Source of the DNA: Macrolepiota albuminosa
Taxonomy: Eukaryota > Basidiomycota > Agaricomycetes > Agaricales > Agaricaceae
DNA: 64,000 bases
Reading direction: 5' to 3'
Assembly (NCBI GenBank): GCA_027475525.1
Contig: JAMWFC010000049.1
Span: forward strand, 1,055,297 to 1,119,296
The notes beneath the pieces are model-generated. The model was not told the origin of the DNA, did no database searches, and was given only the letters and a program-made list of their open reading frames with translations. Positions 34,519 to 44,989 of the stretch are shown here, piece by piece. The first letter of the stretch is position 1. Every line of letters starts with the position of its first letter. Both the position numbers and the translations under genes were made by a program.

Positions 34519-35447
34519 ACGTGCCTGTGTAGGCACAAATATGCCTACTGTCTGCTTTACGCAGCTTCACCCTATCTGGTAACCGTAAGGTTACCCCCAG
34601 GGAATCATTGACTACTCAATGCAGGCAATTGTGCATGGCTTCACAATGCATTCAAATGGCCTTCCGCTGACCCAGGGATCTAGTTGCCAAATCAGTGGCC
34701 TGGAGAAGTGACTTCTCTCATCCACCCTGCAGCAGATGTTCCAAGCCTCCTCGACTGTGGGCATAATTGCCCTCGTCTCAAGGAGTCGACCTAGAGCTGT
34801 CATCCCAGCCGTTACCAGGGGCATCATGTCTCGTGGTGCCATCTTGATCGAGGTCTCCTCGATCATGATTGTTGTGCCGCCCTGGGACTGGAGAAGCTTG
34901 ATTCTCCTGGCCCTGCATGACAAATTGACGACGCATCTCATCAATGGGCTTAGTGCCCTTTAAAATGATGCCCTGATCGTCAATAAGGGACTGTCCCTTA
35001 GTCCTGAGGTTGCCATTGTGCATACGTTGATACGTGACTCTGTCACTCAATGTTTCTGCCATGGGCATGCGTGGCATCACAGATGCCTCACTCTCCACCT
35101 TGAGCACTGCACTATTGTGTCCATCCAGGCCTGACATATCTGTCCTAAGGTCGTGGTTACACATGTGTGGGGGCTCCTCATGCCACCCTTGTCCTGCTGG
35201 AGTATAGAAAGTACTCACTGGTTTTACTTTGGGCACTTCCTGCACTCATGCTAGTGCCTCCACTAGCTCGATTCCAACGTCTTGATTGCAACATGCCGAG
35301 CATTCCTCAGAAGTGTGTCTCCAGGGGGTCAAGACCCCCAATTGCCTTGCAGCCTTCCACTGCAAATACATTTGCAGTTTAATAGTGAGCACTCTCACCA
35401 TGAAATCAGTATATTTTGTACTGAATACATTGGGCACTTTGTGCCCT
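34519..35447 (-). pseudogene. gag: Gag of element Z, N-terminal part
   Basis: Minus-strand frames from 35437 down to about 34520 have frameshifts between them. They resemble the Q/R-rich gag N-terminus that precedes the capsid domain. After the LTR-X insertion the sense resumes at 33649. The region ends at 35447, where the copia LTR begins, so the 5' LTR of Z is not present. Confidence 0.6.
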
Positions 35448-35812
35448 TGTTAGCGTATGACGTCCAGTCAGCGCTAGTTATGGTATAATTATTTATATTT
35501 CTTGGTTTACTTATGATTTATTTTCTTTTTACTTTGTTATGTTGCGCCACCACAGCGCGACGTCTTTTATTTGTCAATCTTTACTAAAACCTTATTTTCT
35601 AGTATAAATACGCATGTACACAAACCTGCCCCTCAGTCGTTATCACGGACTTCGTCGTGACACCTGAGGGGTACGTTGTCTACTACCTATTTTTACTGCC
35701 ATTACTTACATTACCTGTAGAATAAGTAATTATACGGTTCACAGGTAATATATAGTCGTTATCACGGACTTTGTCGTGACACCTGAGGGAATAAGTACTT
35801 ATACGGTTCACA
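35448..35812 (+). repeat. 5' LTR of a Ty1/copia element (copia 2)
   Basis: Starts TGTTAGCGTATGACG, ends CGGTTCACA, about 365 bp, with a TATA box (TATAAATA) at 35603-35610. A 37-bp segment, GTCGTTATCACGGACTT-GTCGTGACACC and flanks, occurs twice (about 35637 and 35757), with a partly duplicated GGTTCACAGGT end. No partner 3' LTR of this family exists in the window. Confidence 0.7.
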
Positions 35813-35825
35813 GGTTATAGGCCCC
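35813..35825 (+). promoter_or_regulatory. Primer-binding site of copia 2
   Basis: GGTTATAGGCCCC follows the LTR directly. It matches, with one mismatch, the GGTTATGGGCCC complement of the initiator tRNA-Met anticodon arm. Copia elements are known to use this arm as a half-tRNA primer. Confidence 0.65.
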
Positions 35826-35909
35826 GTTTCCTCGCTTGAATCTGCACAGACAATTTTGTCCCATTCAACTCGCACAATTTTTTTTTTCGCACACAAAATA
35901 GATACCAAA

Positions 35910-36603
35910 ATGTCTCAGAACTCTACATCCAATGGTCCTCCGATATTTCTGGAGGATTTACACTTTGACGGAATGAATTTCGTACAATTCAAAAGCAGGG
36001 TCATGATTGCGGCCTGTGCATGCGGAGCAAAGGGGTACCTCAATGGTAGCATTCCAAAGCCGAGCACTACAACTACAAAAACACATACCAAGGATGAGGA
36101 CGAGGTAAAGCTAGCTCTCACAGCTGGAGAGACAAGCAAAGCTACTGCATGGACCTCGCTTACCCCATCTCTGGAAGAATGGGATGTTCGTGACGCGTGG
36201 ACCCTCGCCCTGATTGTATACAACTGTAAAAACCCTGTAGGACTCGGCATCAAAATGGATGGATCTGCGTCTGAGGCCTGGGACTCACTGATGAAGGCAT
36301 ACGGCGTAGTATCGGATCTCGCAGCCATGGGAGCGGAAAATGCACTTTGTGGAGCAAGGTTTGCTGATGGAGGAGACCTCTTGATCCACCTCGCAGACCT
36401 ACGCACAAAATGGGTAAATGCTACGGAAAAGGGAGCGAATATTCCAGATGCCACCTTTAGGTCAATATTCCAGATGCCACCTTTAGGTCAATAATCATGA
36501 TGTCACCACCAGAATCCTGGAATATAGTTGTAGCCAGCCTGTACGCCACCAAGACATCGGCTGATTTGATCTCAGGGTTGCTGATCCACTGGAACAGCTG
36601 AAA
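35910..36603 (+). pseudogene. gag: Gag of copia 2, broken by a 26-bp tandem duplication
   Basis: Starts at the ATG at 35910. The visible 195 residues begin MSQNSTSNGPP and resemble the UBN2-type copia gag, with FDGMNFVQFKSRV and WDSLMKAYG segments. A 26-bp tandem duplication (36438-36463 and 36464-36489) shifts the frame and causes a stop at 36492-36494. Beyond it the original frame continues as MMSPPESWNIVVASLY to a TGA at 36599-36601. Confidence 0.8.
36438..36489 (+). repeat. 26-bp perfect tandem duplication in gag
   Basis: The unit AATATTCCAGATGCCACCTT plus TAGGTC occurs twice in a row. 26 is not a multiple of three, so it breaks gag. Confidence 0.95.
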
Positions 36604-39600
36604 ATGCAAAAACCAACTACCCCGTCAGTTACCGCTCTACAAGCCACGACAACACAAAAGCCGAAGCTGACGTGTACGAACCCGAACTGTAAACGTGCGG
36701 GACACACAATAGAGAGATGCTACTGGAAAGGTGGTGGGAAGGAAGGGCAGTTCCCTCCAAATTTCAGGAACCGCAAACAAGCGCTGGCATCAATCGCTAC
36801 CAACCCATCACCCACAGTGAATCTAGCTTGTATGACCCCAGTACCAGCCGTACAAACCACATATGCCTTGGCCATCATTTCCAACGACCTGCAGACTACT
36901 CCAACCTTTGCAGACTCGGGTGCAAGCGACCACTGTTTTGTAGACAGAAGCGCGTTCTCAGAATATACCGAACTTGCAGTACCACGCGAAGGGCGAGCAG
37001 CGTTGAAGGATGCAATTTTCCATATTGTGGGCAAGGGCACTGTTAGGAAGCAGGTCACAATCAATGGAACGACAACTGAACTAGTGTTCAAGAACGCACT
37101 GCACACACCAGATCTAGCTGCCAACCTTATCTCAATTGGGAAGTTCAATATTGCAGGATTCTCTGTGATCTTTGCAAAGGGCAGGGTCGTGTTTAAGGAC
37201 CCTGAAGGACGAGAAATACTGATTGGCAGAGGTTCACATGGCATGTACCGCCTCGACGCGTTGGGCAAAACATATGCACCGCAGGTGATGATTGCAACAC
37301 CAGTAAACCAACCGGTCGACCTAGATGGTTGGCATCGTCGTTTTGGACATGCCGGAGCAGACTCGATACGCACACTGGTTAGAAAGGGTCTGGTAGACGG
37401 CTTGACAGTCAAGGGAGATCTGGAGGTCAAGGGTTTGTGCGAAGATTGTATCTACGGCAAGCATACCTCGAGACCATATGACGGCCAGCATGCGATTGAA
37501 GATAGACCTAACGATTGCGTGTATATAGACTTGTGGGGCCCAGCGTCGACAAAATCACTGGGTGGCACTCTATACATGATGTTACTGGCCGATGGGTGCA
37601 CTGCACGACTCACGAGCTACTTCCTGACGTGCAAGGATGCCATCACTACTCTGGCAGCCTTCACAAACTACCATGCTGAGTCCGAACACCAAACTGGTAA
37701 CAAGCTACTGATGGCCCGGATGGACGCTGGTTGTGAGTGGATGAACGAGCGCTGGGAAGATTACTGCATGGCACAGGGTATTGTCCTGAGACCTGTGGTC
37801 CCATACGCACACTCGCAAAATGGTTTTATTGAGAGATCTATCCGAACCATCATCGAGGGAGTCAGGTGCATGTTGGCAGAGAGCGGGTTGTTGAAAGAAC
37901 TCTGGGCAGAGGCAGCTGCCACTCAGATTCATACTCGCAATTGCCTGCCGTCGGTGCAGCATGGGGGAGTGCCTGAGGAAAAGTGGACTGGAAAGAGACA
38001 GAACGTGGCGTACCTAAGGCCTTTTGGATGCATAGCTTTTGCTAAAGTGCCGAAGGAACTGATCAAATCCAAGCTCAAACCAAAATCTGTCAAGTGCGCA
38101 TTTGTGGGGTATGCAGGCATGGGGGGATACCGTCTTTTTGATAAGACATCGAGGACGATCATTACCTCCCGTGACGTCATTTTTCACGAAGGATCTGGCC
38201 ACAGAACGCACACAGCAAGCAATGACGTAGGCGACTTACTATCCATACACAAGACGCACGAGCAGCCAAATCCCCAGACACCAGGCATACTCACGCCTAG
38301 GCAACCCATAGCACCACGAGTCAGTGGGAATGCCCCGCTTCACGAACCGCAATCTCAGATCACTGATCCATCGGACATGACCACGACTGACCCTGAACCC
38401 AACCCTGATGTCGGCACCCCTCGTGAGACAGTGCAGGTACCGACCGACGACCTCATAGCGGAAGGTGTTGTGTGTGTATACCTTGACGGTATTCTCATCT
38501 ATACCAAGACTCTAGAGGAGCATCGTCGGATTACACGCATCGTACTGGAACGTCTTCGCCAGCACCAGCTCTATCTTAAGCCAGAGAAGTGTGAGTTTGA
38601 GCAGACTAAGGTTGAATATCTTGGACTGATCATCTCTCATGGAATGGCTGAGATGGACCCAGTCAAGGTGGCTGGTGTAGCGGAGTGGCCGGAGCCTAAG
38701 AACAAGAAGGAGGTTCAGGCCTTCCTGGGTTTTACCAACTTCTACCGGAGGTTTATTCAGGATTTCTCACACCATGCCCAGCCCCTCTTCGATCTCACCA
38801 CTAAGGACACTCCTTGGCACTGGGATGCAGCACAGCAGACAGCCTTTGATGCCCTCAAACAGGCAGTCACTTCAAAGCCTGTCCTTATATTCCCAGATGA
38901 TGACTCTCCCTTCCGTGTCGAAGCTGATAGCTCAGATTTTGCTACTGGGGCCGTTCTCTCTCAACAGTCAAGGGAGGATGGTAAGTGGCATCCTGTGGCT
39001 TTCTACTCCAAGAGTCTCAATGCCGTGGAGCGAAATTATGAGATCCATGACAAGGAGATGCTAGCTATCATTCAGTCATTTGAGGAGTGGCGACATTTCC
39101 TTGAGGGTGCCAGGCATAAATTCGAGGTGTGGACTGATCACAAGAACTTAGAGTACTTTCGGACGGCCAAGAAACTCAACCGCCGACAGGCTCGATGGTC
39201 CTTGTATCTGGCCAACTTCAACTTCTCTCTGCATCACAAACCGGGACGGAGCATGGGTAAGCCAGATGCGCTTTCTAGGCAAGCAGACCATGGTTCAGGA
39301 GCTAGTGACAATGACAATATTGTACTTCTGAAGCCAGAACTATTTGCTATCCGTGCTCTAGAAGGTGTGGTTGGCCAGGGAGAAGAAGTGAGCATCCTTC
39401 GAGACATCCGACGAGGTAACCGGGAGGGCGCTCAAGAAGATCTGGTAGCTAAGGCTGCCATGGCCTTGCATGCTCGAGAGAAAGCTGGAGTGAAGTCTGT
39501 CCGCACCAACGAGTGGTCTCTGGAGAATGGTCTTCTCACCTTCCGGGGACGCATTTATGTTCCCAACCTGCCAGACCTCCGGAGGCGGATTGTGGAGCAG

Positions 39601-40290
39601 CATCATGACTCTCGAGTTGCAGGACATCCTGGCAGATGGAAGACACTGGAGCTGGTTTTGCGGAATTACTGGTGGCCTCAAATGTCACGGTATATTGGCT
39701 CTTACACCTCCACCTGTGATCTTTGCCTTCGGACTAAGCCTCGTCGTCAGCCTCCTATGGGACAGCTTCATCCATTGCCTATCCCAGCTGAGCGTTGGAG
39801 TGTGGCCTCGGTAGACTTCATTGTTGAGTTACCTGATTCTCATGGATATGATGCGATCATGGTGGTAGTGGATCTCTGTGGCAAGCGTGCTCATTTTATT
39901 CCAACACACACTACTTGCTCAGCCATGGGCGCTGCCAATCTGTACCAGAAGCATGTCTGGAAGCTCCATGGGTTGTCAGATGCTTATGTCTCAGACCGCA
40001 GACCTCAGTTTGTGGCAGAGTTTACGAGAGAACTGTATCGCCTCCTCCATGTCAAACTCCACACCTCCACAGCCTACCACCCCCAGTCTGATGGCCAGAC
40101 TGAGCGTGTCAACCAGGAGCTAGAGCAGTATCTCCGGCTCTTCTGCAATGAACGACAGGATGACTGGGACGATCTATTACCAGAGGCAGAGTTCCAGTAC
40201 AACAACCGTGTACACGCTGCCACCCAGATGTCTCCTTTCCTTCTAGATACTGGTCGACATCCTCGGATGGGATTTGAGCCTCGTGGATGA
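36604..40290 (+). CDS. Fused copia-gypsy polyprotein, two integrases in one frame
   Basis: One open frame of 1,228 residues. Copia part: zinc knuckle C-x4-C-x4-H-x4-C (24-39), protease DSGAS with Asp104, pre-integrase WHRRFGH zinc domain (243-284), then an integrase core. That core has DLWGP (first Asp 309), MDAGCEW (second, Asp374) and QNGFIER (Glu410). The copia RT and RNase H are absent. From about residue 615 it is gypsy. The RT enters at its active site, but reads YLDG (626-629) instead of YLDD. Next come the thumb, RNase H (DSSD near 775, DHKN near 846, KPDA near 888), the HHCC domain (1000-1041) and a second integrase with Asp1071, Asp1131 and Glu1167. It ends at a TGA that is probably a mutated Arg codon. 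Without an RT palm it cannot encode an active reverse transcriptase. Confidence 0.85.
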   Translation: MQKPTTPSVTALQATTTQKPKLTCTNPNCKRAGHTIERCYWKGGGKEGQFPPNFRNRKQALASIATNPSPTVNLACMTPVPAVQTTYALAIISNDLQTTPTFADSGASDHCFVDRSAFSEYTELAVPREGRAALKDAIFHIVGKGTVRKQVTINGTTTELVFKNALHTPDLAANLISIGKFNIAGFSVIFAKGRVVFKDPEGREILIGRGSHGMYRLDALGKTYAPQVMIATPVNQPVDLDGWHRRFGHAGADSIRTLVRKGLVDGLTVKGDLEVKGLCEDCIYGKHTSRPYDGQHAIEDRPNDCVYIDLWGPASTKSLGGTLYMMLLADGCTARLTSYFLTCKDAITTLAAFTNYHAESEHQTGNKLLMARMDAGCEWMNERWEDYCMAQGIVLRPVVPYAHSQNGFIERSIRTIIEGVRCMLAESGLLKELWAEAAATQIHTRNCLPSVQHGGVPEEKWTGKRQNVAYLRPFGCIAFAKVPKELIKSKLKPKSVKCAFVGYAGMGGYRLFDKTSRTIITSRDVIFHEGSGHRTHTASNDVGDLLSIHKTHEQPNPQTPGILTPRQPIAPRVSGNAPLHEPQSQITDPSDMTTTDPEPNPDVGTPRETVQVPTDDLIAEGVVCVYLDGILIYTKTLEEHRRITRIVLERLRQHQLYLKPEKCEFEQTKVEYLGLIISHGMAEMDPVKVAGVAEWPEPKNKKEVQAFLGFTNFYRRFIQDFSHHAQPLFDLTTKDTPWHWDAAQQTAFDALKQAVTSKPVLIFPDDDSPFRVEADSSDFATGAVLSQQSREDGKWHPVAFYSKSLNAVERNYEIHDKEMLAIIQSFEEWRHFLEGARHKFEVWTDHKNLEYFRTAKKLNRRQARWSLYLANFNFSLHHKPGRSMGKPDALSRQADHGSGASDNDNIVLLKPELFAIRALEGVVGQGEEVSILRDIRRGNREGAQEDLVAKAAMALHAREKAGVKSVRTNEWSLENGLLTFRGRIYVPNLPDLRRRIVEQHHDSRVAGHPGRWKTLELVLRNYWWPQMSRYIGSYTSTCDLCLRTKPRRQPPMGQLHPLPIPAERWSVASVDFIVELPDSHGYDAIMVVVDLCGKRAHFIPTHTTCSAMGAANLYQKHVWKLHGLSDAYVSDRRPQFVAEFTRELYRLLHVKLHTSTAYHPQSDGQTERVNQELEQYLRLFCNERQDDWDDLLPEAEFQYNNRVHAATQMSPFLLDTGRHPRMGFEPRG

Positions 40291-40947
40291 CCTTCAGAGA
40301 ATGAAGCTGTCAATGAGTTCATAGATTGGATGAAGGCAGCCCAGGAGGAGGCCAAGGCAGCTTTAGCTAAGGCAAAGGATGACATGGCCCGCTACTACGA
40401 TCGTGGACGAACTCCAGCCCCCAAGTACAAGCCTGGAGATTGAGTCTACCTGGATGCCTCTGACATTGCCACTACCCGACCTTCTCAGAAGCTCTCTCAC
40501 CGTCGTCTAGGCCCCTTCCCTATAGTAAGACAGGTAGGCCCACTTGCCTATCGACTCAAGCTGCCTAGTGGAATGAGTCGACTCCATCCAGTCTTCAATG
40601 TGGTGAAGCTTTCTCCAGCCCCAGAGGATCCAATTCCAGGTTGACGTCCACAGCCACCTCCACCACCAGTTCTGGTAAACAACCAAGAAGAGTACGAAGT
40701 GGAGCGGATCCTAGACAGCCGACTCTTTAGGAATAAGCTTCAGTTCAAGGTCAAGTGGAAGGGCTATGGAATTGAGGACGTTTCCTGGGAGCCACAAGAG
40801 AATGTCCATGCCCCTGCCTTGGTCCGGGAATTCTATCAACAGCATCCTGATGCTCCTCGGGCAATCAGAGGCCTCTATTCCCTTTCCAAAGTAGACCAGG
40901 CCATCCAGAACTACTTCTATCCAGCACGTCGAGACGCCGCACTCTAG
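40291..40947 (+). pseudogene. pol: Integrase C-terminus and chromodomain of gypsy Y
   Basis: Same frame as the preceding polyprotein, interrupted by further TGA stops near 40441 (a Trp codon in PGDWVYL by family pattern) and near 40641 (probably Arg). It contains the KLSHRRLGPF GPY/F motif and LHPVFNVVKL. A good chromodomain at 40699-40830 (YEVERILDSR...VKWKGYG...SWEP) ends in TAG at 40945-40947. Confidence 0.85.
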
Positions 40948-40958
40948 AGGGGGGGTGA
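40945..40958 (+). promoter_or_regulatory. Polypurine tract of gypsy Y
   Basis: AGAGGGGGGGTGA immediately before LTR-Y, nearly the same as in the intact chromovirus. This suggests the two families are related. Confidence 0.8.
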
Positions 40959-41467
40959 TGTCAGGGGACCCCTCATTCCTTTCTTCTTTCACTCCTTATT
41001 TCTTCACTCTCCTTTCATTCACTTCCTTATTTCTTCTACCATTCTCTCATTTTGCTGTTACTACTTCTTCAACACTATCTGTTGGTACTATTCTCAACCT
41101 TTGAGGTGCTCTGGTTCTTTAGCTATCACTCAGACAAGTGTGGGCCCTTCAGCACCGCTCCAGGCTGCTTAGATAAGCTGGAGTTTGCCTTTCTGACTTC
41201 TAAAGTCCGGAGTTTTCCTCCCTTGTTTGCACACTTGTTTGGTTAGTCAATTTTCGAGTTTTTAAGGTTTTGTTGTACTGTACAGTTGTTTCCCACGCTT
41301 CAGAGGCCCCAGAAGCGTCCAACCTGGCATAGGGAATCCCCAGACTTGTTCTCTTTGGATCTCCCTCTGCCAGGTGAGTAGCTACCTTGATATTGTCAGT
41401 ATATATTCTAATACACTTTGGATCTCCCTCTGCCAGCTGTGTGACTCCTCTAGAGGTCGCCCTTACA
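40959..41467 (+). repeat. 3' LTR of gypsy family Y
   Basis: 509 bp, TGTCAGGGGA...CCCTTACA, matching the solo LTR at 25104-25577. Confidence 0.95.
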
Positions 41468-41830
41468 TTTTCTGTGTTCCCTATCTTGCAATCGTATGAG
41501 TTCACCGAGAGTATGAGATGCTGACACTACGAGCATGCGTTTTTTGGCCTTTTTCTTTCTCTGGGGAAGGTGCCAGACACAGATATCGACCCGTGATGTG
41601 CTGTGAACATTGTCCCTGGAGACAATCAGTAAAAATAATTGTTTCCAAAGAGTTGAGATGTACAACTCGAAATGTTCCTTGAGATTTGGGTTCTGTCCAT
41701 CAACGCCCATTACAGTCTTGTGGCAGTGATGCTCATTGACTTGGACAGTGATGATAGGTCGCCATGATCTTTCAGGGCACATCAGGCACATTCCTTGGGC
41801 ACGTACCACTAGAAGACATGATCAGAGATT
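41468..41830 (-). pseudogene. Fragment of a host gene with a C2-like domain
   Basis: Minus-strand coding sequence begins in the ATG region near 41820. It reads as a beta-rich domain: WRPIITVQVNEHH, GVDGQNPNLK, then VDICVWH, a Lys-rich KKKAKKR and SASHTLGEL. This order resembles fungal C2-type lipid-binding domains. A 48-bp GTACAT...CTCCAG segment (around 41616-41663) splits it in phase like an intron. The gene stops where LTR-Y begins, so it was truncated by the retroelement. Assignment to a particular protein is not safe. Confidence 0.5.
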
Positions 41831-42700
41831 TGGGTGAGTGTTGGACGCTCTTGCCAGTCAAGTACCATGGGCTAGTTAGTGTTAGTTATAACAAGAATTA
41901 AAGAAAAAAAGAAAAACTTACTCCAACTCGCTCATTTGAGTGCAAGCAGTAAAGGAAAAACTGATGCACTGCCATGAGGCAATTGTTGATGAACCATGGC
42001 CGAGTCCCAAGTTGTAACGGTTGTGACTTAGTATTGCCTTTCTTGTCAGACCACACTTCCTTGTGATTGCGGGCCTGGCTTATTATTTCAATCTCCTTAG
42101 TTTTGGGAACTGGTTAACCGGTGGTATATAATCTAGCTACTATATACCCATACGATAGTTCTTCCCAATTCTAAGACTTACAACAGTTCTCTTGATTGCG
42201 TGAAGACTCTATTCCATGTGACAACACCGTGTCCTGCGCTGTTGCCATACAAGTTCACACGTGCTCCATCCGAATCTCTCCAGTAGTATGAAAACCCAAT
42301 GGTTCAGAATCAAGCTTTGCAATTTGGGCACAAATGTATGAATGCAAAGAATCATAACCCTGAGCTCAATGATACAGAAAGGGCAGGGAACTTGTTAACA
42401 GTGTCGGTCACTATATCATCTCATCAGCTGCTCAAACTCACTTTTGTAGAAAGTTGAATATGTGATTGGTTGGTGTTCACTACCAATCTGGTTTCTACAC
42501 CTTCAATGGATGGATTTGTGGTGAGCCTTCATGAGGTTTCAAGTAAAGGAACTTCCTCGATGTTCATGTCAAGGACTGTCTCACTTTCTAGTAGACTCTG
42601 GCGCCATGTGCTACCATCACGAGTGGGTAAGTGTAATTGACTGTAATTGGGCACTAGTAGGAATCCTAAATTCTGCCCTTCTCAGCCTGCTGGTATATAC
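41831..42700. other. No gene recognised
   Basis: Moderately AT-rich. A short plus-strand frame at 42531-42722 is unassigned. It is continuous with 48021 onwards if the copia element is removed. Confidence 0.35.
42696..42700 (+). repeat. Target-site duplication TATAC, left copy
   Basis: Identical to 48021-48025, framing the copia element. Confidence 0.9.
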
Positions 42701-43093
42701 TGTTAGAACAGGATACCTATAACAATGCTTGTAAGTATTCCCTCAGTCCGATATAATTGACTGTATTGGTGTACCTATAACAATGCTTGTAAGTATTCCT
42801 ATAGGTACGTTTTAGTGTTGTGTTCATATCAAAAGTACGTGTAAGGCTCACCCTCAGTCCGATATAATTGACTGAGGGATGAGTAAAGTAAGGGGAATAT
42901 ATATACTGTCGTGTAACAATGGAGGCCACTGTCCCTGGTGACAATAGGGCCAGTGTCCCTAACAAGTGTGATAGTGTGATAGCGTGAAGGAGTGTGAAAG
43001 AGTATGATTGAGTGATCGAGGTTGATGGTGTTGTCATCAGTAGGTGCACGATCCAGGGCGCATTCGTCATCTGTGGGCGTCTGAGCGCTAACA
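42701..43093 (-). repeat. 3' LTR of copia 1
   Basis: 393 bp, TGTTAG...CTAACA, so the ends form a short inverted repeat. It contains CCTCAGTCCGATATAATTGACTG-type direct repeats. Confidence 0.95.
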
Positions 43094-43105
43094 CTCCTCC
43101 TCACC
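43094..43105 (-). promoter_or_regulatory. Polypurine tract of copia 1
   Basis: GGTGAGGAGGAG on the minus strand, directly before the 3' LTR. Confidence 0.75.
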
Positions 43106-44989
43106 GAGACCTTGAGACCTTGCATCTGAATCTCCTCCTCACGTGGAATCATGGTGCGTGTCCTGCAAACCAAGTAGTGCACGTAAGCGGGTGAAAGCGG
43201 GAACAGCAAGGGCCTTTGTGAACAGGTCAGCGATAATGAATTTTGTGTTGATGTATCTGATGCTGATTTCGTCTGCCTGGACTCATTCTCATAAGAAGTG
43301 GTATTTTATATCCACGTGCTTGACATGAGCGTGGAGGGTTGGATCCTTGGATAGGTTTATGGCGGCATTATTGTCGCAGAGTATAGGTGTGGGAGCCTTG
43401 ATATCTTTACAGTGGCCGATTGCCCGGAGTAATGCATGGAGCCAGATGCACTCTTGTGCACTCTCGAAGGCTGCCATATATTTGGCCTCACAGGAGGAGG
43501 CGGCGACCATCTTCTGTTTCCTTGCGGCCCACGATACGACGCTGGAGCCAAGGCTCCAAGCATACCTGCCAACACTTCGCCTGGTGTTAGGGCAATTAGC
43601 CCAGTCAGAATCTGTGAAGCCAACGAGTCTGACTGGAGCACCTTCTCCTCCTAGCGTAAGCCTGAAATTCCTCATACCCTTCAAGTACCAGACTAGACGT
43701 ATAGCCGCATTCCAATGTGTAGCAGCGTAGGCGTTGACGAACTGTGTAAGCTGCCCCACTGCGTATGCAATGTCAGGCCTAGTGGAAATAGCCACATATA
43801 ATAAACATCCAACAAGTGATCGGTAGGGCGTCCGCTGCAGAGCGAGTATCTCCTCCTGAGGCAGCATGGATTGGTCAACTCTTCATAGCTTTAGGCCTGG
43901 ATCCATTGGGAGGGAGAGGGGTGTGGAGTTCTTTTGCCCGAACTGCGTTATAATCTTGTCGATCAGGGCTGTTTGTGAGAGGTGAACCATGGAGTTATGG
44001 TGGTCCCATTCGATTGCGATTCCCACCACATATTTTGGGAGCCCCAGGTCAGAGATGGACCATGCAGTGCGCATCTGCTGCTTAAACTGGTCGTTTTCTG
44101 ATTTACTGCTAGCTATTGATAGAAAGTTGTCAACGTGTAGGGCAGCGATTGTAGTTCCACTGTCAGTCGTTCTAAAATAAACGCATGATTCATATGCCAG
44201 TCGAGTGAAACCCCATTTTGCCATATTGTCGTTGACTGTCTTATTCCAGATTCATCTGGCTTGTTTCATGCCATACAGGCCATGCAGTAGACACCATACC
44301 CACCTTTCCTTACCAGGTTCTTTGAACCCCTCCAGCTGTTGCATGTATTGGATTTCGTCCTCAGGGAGGACCCCATAGAGGAAGATGGTCTTCACGTCGA
44401 TCTGTGTGGCATCCCAGTTCTTTGCAGCAGCGAGATGTAGTAAGATGCACCATGATTCCATGCACGCCGTTGGCAAGGTCATCTTAGTGTAGTCCTTTCC
44501 GAGTACTTGTTCATACCCCTTGAAAATGAGTCGTACCTTGAACCGTGTGATTTTGCCAGTTTTGTCCCATTTAATCTTGAACACTGGGCGGCCCTTTCGA
44601 ACTTGATGTCCAGAGGGTACCTCCTCCCATGGGACTAGCTTGTACACTCCCATCTGCCTAAGGGATTCCAGCTCATCATGATAAGCCTCCTCCCACCTGT
44701 CTGCATCCAGTGAGTTCTGAGCTTCTTTCCATGTGCGGGGCTTGTTGTTCGCTTCCAGGGATACTGGGTCGCCAAGTGACTCCACCACGTTAAGAAGGTG
44801 CTCGATGTTGTCCTGTGTTGTGACATTAGCCAGATCTGGGATGTTGTCATTAGGTGCATCGTTATCCACAGGGGGTGTGGCGTTGTCAGCGTCTGGTTGC
44901 CATGCGACTACGGCTTCTCGACGTCTTTTGGCTCGGGTTGCTCGTGTCCACTCACCTGCTTCTCGGGCATCTTGTACAGCTCGCTCCAC
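43106..44989 (-). pseudogene. pol: RT and RNase H of copia 1 pol
   Basis: Three open pieces. At 44989-44252, the RT N-terminus has WKEAQNS, VFKIKW and the motif-A strand TQIDVKTIFLYG. At 44224-43883, the palm has HVDN where YVDD is usual, then DLGLPKYVVGI. At 43867-43289 there is RTPYRSLVGCLLY followed by RNase H with DSDWAN, SCEAKYMA and CDNNAAI. Each break is a TGA in a place consistent with a mutated CGA Arg codon (near 44250, 43880 and 43290). After the last stop the frame runs on nearly to the LTR. Confidence 0.88.

Larger units (their letters stand above)
35448..41467 (+). mobile_element. Copia-gypsy chimera: 5' half copia 2, 3' half gypsy family Y
   Basis: Left end: copia LTR, PBS, gag, zinc knuckle, protease and copia integrase. 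Right end: gypsy RT C-terminal part, RNase H, integrase, chromodomain, polypurine tract and LTR-Y. The switch is near 38445-38460. The outer flanks do not match (GCCCT against TTTTC), and one side is element Z gag while the other is a host C2-like gene. So it probably arose by deletion or recombination between two insertions, not by transposition as a unit. Confidence 0.8.

Noticed and set aside
35448..41467. Reading the copia-gypsy chimera as a functional hybrid transposon
   Set aside because: The outer flanks are not a target duplication, the two LTRs are of different families, the RT palm is missing, and stops follow the fused frame.
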